Positions 58,216-64,000 of a stretch of DNA of 64,000 nucleotides are shown one piece after another. The DNA lies in contig OZ038440.1 of the NCBI GenBank assembly GCA_964036275.1, positions 10,701,690 to 10,765,689 on the forward strand, read 5' to 3'. The stretch is from Litoditis marina (Eukaryota; Nematoda; Chromadorea; Rhabditida; Rhabditidae). Every line of letters starts with the position of its first letter. Position 1 is the stretch's first letter. Position numbers and translations under genes: made by a program. The notes beneath the pieces were generated by a model. The model searched no databases. It saw nothing but the letters and a program-made list of their open reading frames with translations, and was not told the DNA's origin.

Positions 58216-59201
58216 TCTGGTAATGCCACAGAAAAATGACAAAATATATTTTCGACGAACCTAAGCAGTCAAATAACTTTTGTATAGTCATGAATGCGGA
58301 AATAAAGCGTTAGAGCTCCCTGATAGAAACTCTATCGTTTGAGGTTAGTCAGTTGCATGATGTTTATTGTAGTTGTTCAGTTAGTTTAGAAAACTAGATT
58401 AGAATCATCTTGACTTTTGTCAAAAACTTCTCGATTAAAGTTATTATCAGTCGTGCAATGATGAAACCTATAAAGTACGAATATAAAAGACTAAGTCACA
58501 TACTCGATGTGAACTAGCCAATCTCACAAGGAACCGGGTGTTTCGTTAGCTGTAGCATGTGACCAATAATAGTTTTGGGTTACCCAGCTACTTTTTGAAT
58601 AACCCCTTTTCACAATGTCTTCTTAATAAAAAAAAAGGGGGGGGGGGGTGAACGAGTGGTTCACAAAAGGGGCAACCGTTTTCCGGTTACTGGTCATCTG
58701 CTATGGTAAACGATATACCGGTTAATAAATTTCCCATGTATTCTTCCTCTCGACACACGGGTAGATTGCCACAAACCGCGCATTTATTCGAAAATAAACA
58801 TTATACTCTATCTCATTTCAGGAAGTTGAGAGTAAAAACTCTAAATTCCGCAGGATAAAAGAAATATCCTGTACGACAAAGGTCACACCAACATGCAAAA
58901 TTAGAGGTATATTGAATAATATTCCACGTCTACCTTCGAATAAGTACCGGAATTTTGCGTAGTTCAACTACCAATGCTCAAACTTTCTGATTTTTCAATA
59001 TGTTCCGACTTCACGCCACACTTAGGCAAACGAGCACTGTTCATGGTTAGTATTTGTATCATTCCCCTGAAACGTGAGCAGATATTGCGTGAATCTATTT
59101 CGAATTTCCAAAGGTTTCTCATTCACGTCTTATTGTTATGAAATTGAGTCTCTCTATCGCTTTCTATATTTTCGTCTCTGCACATTCCCAAAAACCCACT
59201 C
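58216..59201. other. Intergenic region before the satellite
   Basis: AT-rich sequence with a poly-A/poly-G run at about 58626-58649. No gene signals that I can support. Confidence 0.5.
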
Positions 59202-62056
59202 TGTCACTCAACTCAACAATGGTCTGATGGAAAGTATACAACTACTATAATGGATTAAACATGAACCAATTTTATTAGAGATTCGACCTGTATTTCACCG
59301 ACAGCTCATGCTGTAAACACGTGGAGTATTAGAAAATGCAGCGCTCAAAGATACAACGCTTGTTCTGACTACAACTGTTTTCCGTGTTCTTAATGTTCTG
59401 TTTTCTGTCACTCAACTCAACAATGGTCTGATGGAAAGTATACCACTACTATAATGGATTAAACATGAACCAATTTTATTAGAGATTTGACCTGTATTTC
59501 ACCGACAGCTCATGCTGTAAACACGTGGAGTATTAGAAAATGCAGCGCTCAAAGATACAACGCTTGTTCTGACTACAAACTGTTTTCCGTGTTCTTAATG
59601 TTCTGTTTTCTGTCACTCAACTCAACAATGGTCTGATGGAAAGTATACAACTACTATAATGGATTAAACATGAACCAATTTTATTAGAGATTCGACCTGT
59701 ATTTCACCGACAGCTCATGCTGTAAACACGTGGAGTATTAGAAAATGCAGCGCTCAAAGATACAACGCTTGTTCTGACTACAAACTGTTTTCCGTGTTCT
59801 TAATGTTCTGTTTTCTGTCACTCAACTCAACAATGGTCTGATGGAAAGTATACAACTACTATAATGGATTAAACATGAACCAATTTTATTAGAGATTAGA
59901 CCTGTATTTCACCGACAGCTCATGCTGTAAACACGTGGAGTATTAGAAAATGCAGCGCTCAAAGATACAACGCTTGTTCTGACTACAAACTGTTTTCCGT
60001 GTTCTTAATGTTCTGTTTTCTGTCACTCAACTCAACAATGGTCTGATGGAAAGTATACAACTACTATAATGGATTAAACATGAACCAATTTTATTAGAGA
60101 TTAGACCTGTATTTCACCGACAGCTCATGCTGTAAACACGTGGAGTATTAGAAAATGCAGCGCTCAAAGATACAACGCTTGTTCTGACTACAAACTGTTT
60201 TCCGTGTTCTTAATGTTCTGTTTTCTGTCACTCAACTCAACAATGGTCTGATGGAAAGTATACAACTACTATAATGGATTAAACATGAACCAATTTTATT
60301 AGAGATTTGACCTGTATTTCACCGACAGCTCATGCTGTAAACACGTGGAGTATTAGAAAATGCAGCGCTCAAAGATACAACGCTTGTTCTGACTACAAAC
60401 TGTTTTCCGTGTTCTTAATGTTCTGTTTTCTGTCACTCAACTCAACAATGGTCTGATGGAAAGTATACAACTACTATAATGGATTAAACATGAACCAATT
60501 TTATTAGAGATTTGACCTGTATTTCACCGACAGCTCATGCTGTAAACACGTGGAGTATTAGAAAATGCAGCGCTCAAAGATACAACGCTTGTTCTGACTA
60601 CAAACTGTTTTCCGTGTTCTTAATGTTCTGTTTTCTGTCACTCAACTCAACAATGGTCTGATGGAAAGTATACAACTACTATAATGGATTAAACATGAAC
60701 CAATTTTATTAGAGATTTGACCTGTATTTCACCGACAGCTCATGCTGTAAACACGTGGAGTATTAGAAAATGCAGCGCTCAAAGATACAACGCTTGTTCT
60801 GACTACAAACTGTTTTCCGTGTTCTTAATGTTCTGTTTTCTGTCACTCAACTCAACAATGGTCTGATGGAAAGTATACAACTACTATAATGGATTAAACA
60901 TGAACCAATTTTATTAGAGATTTGACCTGTATTTCACCGACAGCTCATGCTGTAAACACGTGGAGTATTAGAAAATGCAGCGCTCAAAGATACAACGCTT
61001 GTTCTGACTACAAACTGTTTTCCGTGTTCTTAATGTTCTGTTTTCTGTCACTCAACTCAACAATGGTCTAATGGAAAGTATACCACTACTATAATGGATT
61101 AAACATGAACCAATTTTATTAGAGATTTGACCTGTATTTCACCGACAGCTCATGCTGTAAACACGTGGAGTATTAGAAAATGCAGCGCTCAAAGATACAA
61201 CGCTTGTTCTGACTACAAACTGTTTTCCGTGTTCTTAATGTTCTGTTTTCTGTCACTCAACTCAACAATGGTCTGATGGAAAGTATACAACTACTATAAT
61301 GGATTAAACATGAACCAATTTTATTAGAGATTTGACCTGTATTTCACCGACAGCTCATGCTGTAAACACGTGGAGTATTAGAAAATGCAGCGCTCAAAGA
61401 TACAACGCTTGTTCTGACTACAAACTGTTTTCCGTGTTCTTAATGTTCTGTTTTCTGTCACTCAACTCAACAATGGTCTGATGGAAAGTATACAACTACT
61501 ATAATGGATTAAACATGAACCAATTTTATTAGAGATTTGACCTGTATTTCACCGACAGCTCATGCTGTAAACACGTGGAGTATTAGAAAATGCAGCGCTC
61601 AAAGATACAACGCTTGTTCTGACTACAACTGTTTTCCGTGTTCTTAATGTTCTGTTTTCTGTCACTCAACTCAACAATGGTCTGATGGAAAGTATACCAC
61701 TACTATAATGGATTAAACATGAACCAATTTTATTAGAGATTCGACCTGTATTTCACCGACAGCTCATGCTGTAAACACGTGGAGTATTAGAAAATGCAGC
61801 GCTCAAAGATACAACGCTTGTTCTGACTACAAACTGTTTTCCGTGTTCTTAATGTTCTGTTTTCTGTCACTCAACTCAACAATGGTCTGATGGAAAGTAT
61901 ACCACTACTATAATGGATTAAACATGAACCAATTTTATTAGAGATTCGACCTGTATTTCACCGACAGCTCATGCTGTAAACACGTGGAGTATTAGAAAAT
62001 GCAGCACTCAAAGATACAACGCTTGTTCTGACTACAACTGTTTTCCGTGTTTTAAA
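59202..62056 (+). repeat. 205-bp tandem satellite, about 14 copies
   Basis: TGTCACTCAACTCAACAATG starts at 59202, 59406, 59611, 59816, 60021, 60226, 60431, 60636, 60841, 61046, 61251, 61456, 61660 and 61865. The period is 205 (204 in units that have lost one A in CTACAAACTG). Copies differ at very few sites, for example TATACAAC/TATACCAC and GATTCGAC/GATTTGAC/GATTAGAC. Each unit holds a hairpin, ACAGCTCATGCTGT. The last copy is truncated, diverging after CCGTGTT. There is no coding potential and no spacer diversity, so it is satellite DNA, not CRISPR. Confidence 0.97.
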
Positions 62057-62099
62057 TGAACCATTTTCTTTCATCAATTTAATACTCTTTTCTTAATCG

Positions 62100-63940
62100 A
62101 TCGCGCGTTCGTAGCATGAACCTTCAGATATCGCGCGGAGCGCGAAGCGCTCTGCGTGAGTTGTCTTTGGTTTGGCCATTGCGGACTCGTTTTTTCCTTT
62201 TAATTAACAAAAATCTTCAAACATATTCTTTTTTCGAAAACTAAAAAGAGAGAACGTTAGAGAATCACGAATTGAACATTGTGTGAAAATTTCAGCCAAA
62301 TCGGATTATTTTTGCCTGAGGTATGGTTTCGTGTCGTTGTTGAAAAGTTCCGCCGTAATTTGTCCCTCGTCCCTCCTCCCTCCTCCCTCGTCCCTCCTCC
62401 CTCCTCCCTCCTCCCTCCTCCCTCCTCCCTCACGGAATTCTGTCCGCATCGTAGTGGAAAAACTACTGAACCGATTTGGCTGAAATTTGAAACACCTATT
62501 CTATGGCAAAAGTTAGCTCGTCGCGCCAAGTATGAAATGTATATGTAATCTCTGGCGCCGGGCGCGGGCGCCAATAGGCGCCAAAAACGACTATTGGAAA
62601 AACTATCGAACCGATTTAGCTGAAATTTGAAACATGAGTTCTAATGCAAAATTTAGCATGTCGCGCCAAATATGAGATGTATAGCTCCCCATTGGCGCCG
62701 GGCGCGGGCGCCAATAGGCGCCAAAACCACTATTGGAAAAACTAATGAACCGATTAAGCTGAAATTTGAAACATGAGTTATAATGCAAAAGTTAGCCCGT
62801 CGCGCCAAATATGAGATGAATACATCACCATTGGCGCCCGGCGCTGGCGCCAATAGGCGCCAAAAACGGCAAAACACTATTTATCATCAATTAAAATGTT
62901 GAACACTAATAGAAATTGAATAATTTGGTGGAAAGTGTGAAAGTCTATTTCCAAAACTGAAATTTTTCTTCTGGCGCTCGAACCAGGCGCCAGATGGCGC
63001 CAAAACCCAAACTCACGACAGCGTCAATGGAATCGTCTAAAATTCGGTACACTAAATAACTATCACATGGCAAGTAAGATGCTCAATCTGAAAATCAAAG
63101 AAAGTTCTGTTGGCATTGTGCGCTGGCGCCAATTGGCGCCAAAGTTGGAAAAATATCGGTTATCGTCAATCAAACTGTTTCAAGTTAACAGATATTGAAT
63201 ATTCCAATGTGAAATAAAGATCCACAAATTCAAAATCGAATTTTATCGTCTGGCTCGGAACAGACGCCAAATGGCGCCAAAACAAAAACACACGAAACTG
63301 ACAATTGAATAGTTTGAATATTGCTCCAATCAGTAATTGACACATGTAGTGTGTACTGGTAGCTCAAAAACCTAGAAAATTTAGTTTCGTTCTGGCGCCA
63401 GACGCGTGTGTCAATTGACGCAGGAATGAAAAAAAGTTTCAACGAAGGTTTTTGATGTGGTATTGGAAATAATGGCTATATTGTAAGTGAGTTGGTGTCT
63501 CTAATTGTAGATTTGTCAATGGCGCCAATCCCCATCGCTTATCGCCGCTAAAAGCGGTGTACATGTCAATCGGAACGTTTAGCGTTTTTGTTCAGTTGTT
63601 GATAGTCACAGAGCCAGTAACCTGCGTTATATTACAACATCAGCAATTTTATGGTCTGCATTCGGCTTCGTGCACACACAAAACTGAGATTTCCATAATA
63701 ATATAATGAGTTTACAAGATTCCTTCTGTGAATAGGCAACATATGAAGTTGTAGGAGTACAACTAGCAAAAAAAGGACAATTAGTAAAAAGTGGGGGAAC
63801 CAACAAATGTGTGAGTTGTGTTTGGTTCGACCTCGATATCAGCAAAAAGTGAACGATACGAATTGCTGTGATACTGTAGCAGAAGTATTCTGCAAAAATA
63901 GAACAATACAAATGTTGCACAATGGTTCACAACGCACGCA
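62100..63940 (+). mobile_element. Composite GGCGCC-palindrome repeat, second copy
   Basis: It starts with GCGCGGAGCGCGAAGCGCTC and TTTGGTTTGGCCATTGCGGA. A TCCCTCCTCCCTC tract (62365-62430) follows, then repeated CCGATTTGGCTGAAATTTGA blocks at intervals. About ten TTGGCGCCAA-like palindromes run to about 63530. The end (63728-63934) has AGGAGTACAACTAG, AAAAAGTGGGGGAACC, AAAAAGTGAACGATACG and GCACAATGGTTCACAAC. The order matches the inverted copy at 34228-35744. It may run past the window end. Confidence 0.75.
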
Positions 63941-64000
63941 TGTCGTCAAAGCACACATGAAATACCCTTCGGCAATTTCAGAAATATCATGCGGGCTTCG

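Noticed and set aside
59202..62056. CRISPR array
   Set aside because: Whole 205-bp units are identical, with no variable spacers, in a eukaryotic context; this is satellite DNA.
62279..62548. Open frames rich in Pro/Ser or Arg/Glu/Gly
   Set aside because: They are produced by the CCCTC simple tract inside the repeat.

Overview
The window is nuclear DNA from an animal, most probably a nematode. It is AT-rich, and its genes are cut into many short exons by introns that usually end in TTTCAG or TTTTAG. Nearly every start codon I could place has an acceptor-like AG 0-25 bases upstream, as expected where mRNAs are trans-spliced to a spliced leader. ZFPL1 followed at once by the complex I subunit NDUFS1 on the same strand also matches my recollection of C. 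elegans (neighbouring names Y45G12B.2 and Y45G12B.1/nuo-5). The species is not identifiable from the sequence alone.

Layout. 1-3.06 kb (-): 5' part of an unrecognised gene. 3.1-7.4 kb: no confident gene. 7.4-10.3 kb (+): ZFPL1, a Golgi zinc-finger membrane protein. 10.7-19.9 kb (+): NDUFS1, 21 exons, complete, with five different miniature or foldback repeats in its introns. 21.6-26.9 kb (+): a secreted PAN/Apple-domain protein, 12 exons. 27.2-28.8 kb (-): a four-exon gene for a 116-residue secreted Gly/Tyr-rich peptide. 31.1-32.7 kb (+): a short, apparently degenerate uridine/cytidine-kinase-like protein. 33.0-39.3 kb (-): an AQP8-like aquaporin with an N-terminal extension and an NPV first pore motif. 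40.5-44.7 kb (-): a lysosomal GH27 glycosidase with alpha-N-acetylgalactosaminidase-type specificity residues. 46.6-49.8 kb (-): a mitochondrial carrier of the SLC25A45/47/48 type. 51.7-52.7 kb (-): an uninterrupted 313-codon ORF resembling ORF1 of non-LTR retrotransposons. 52.9-56.6 kb (-): a secreted GDSL-type phospholipase B. 57.5-58.2 kb (-): a partly resolved gene. 59.2-62.1 kb: a satellite of about 14 copies of a 205-bp unit. 62.1-64.0 kb: a repeat rich in GGCGCC palindromes, related in inverted orientation to one inside an aquaporin intron at 34.2-35.7 kb.

The genes are mostly housekeeping or secretory and do not form one pathway. ZFPL1 and NDUFS1 may share an operon. The most unusual content is repetitive: at least eight families of inverted-repeat elements lie mostly in introns, with family members shared between neighbouring genes. 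Exon models were read by hand. Reading phase closes across every intron of the main models, but boundaries at weak splice sites could be off by a few codons.
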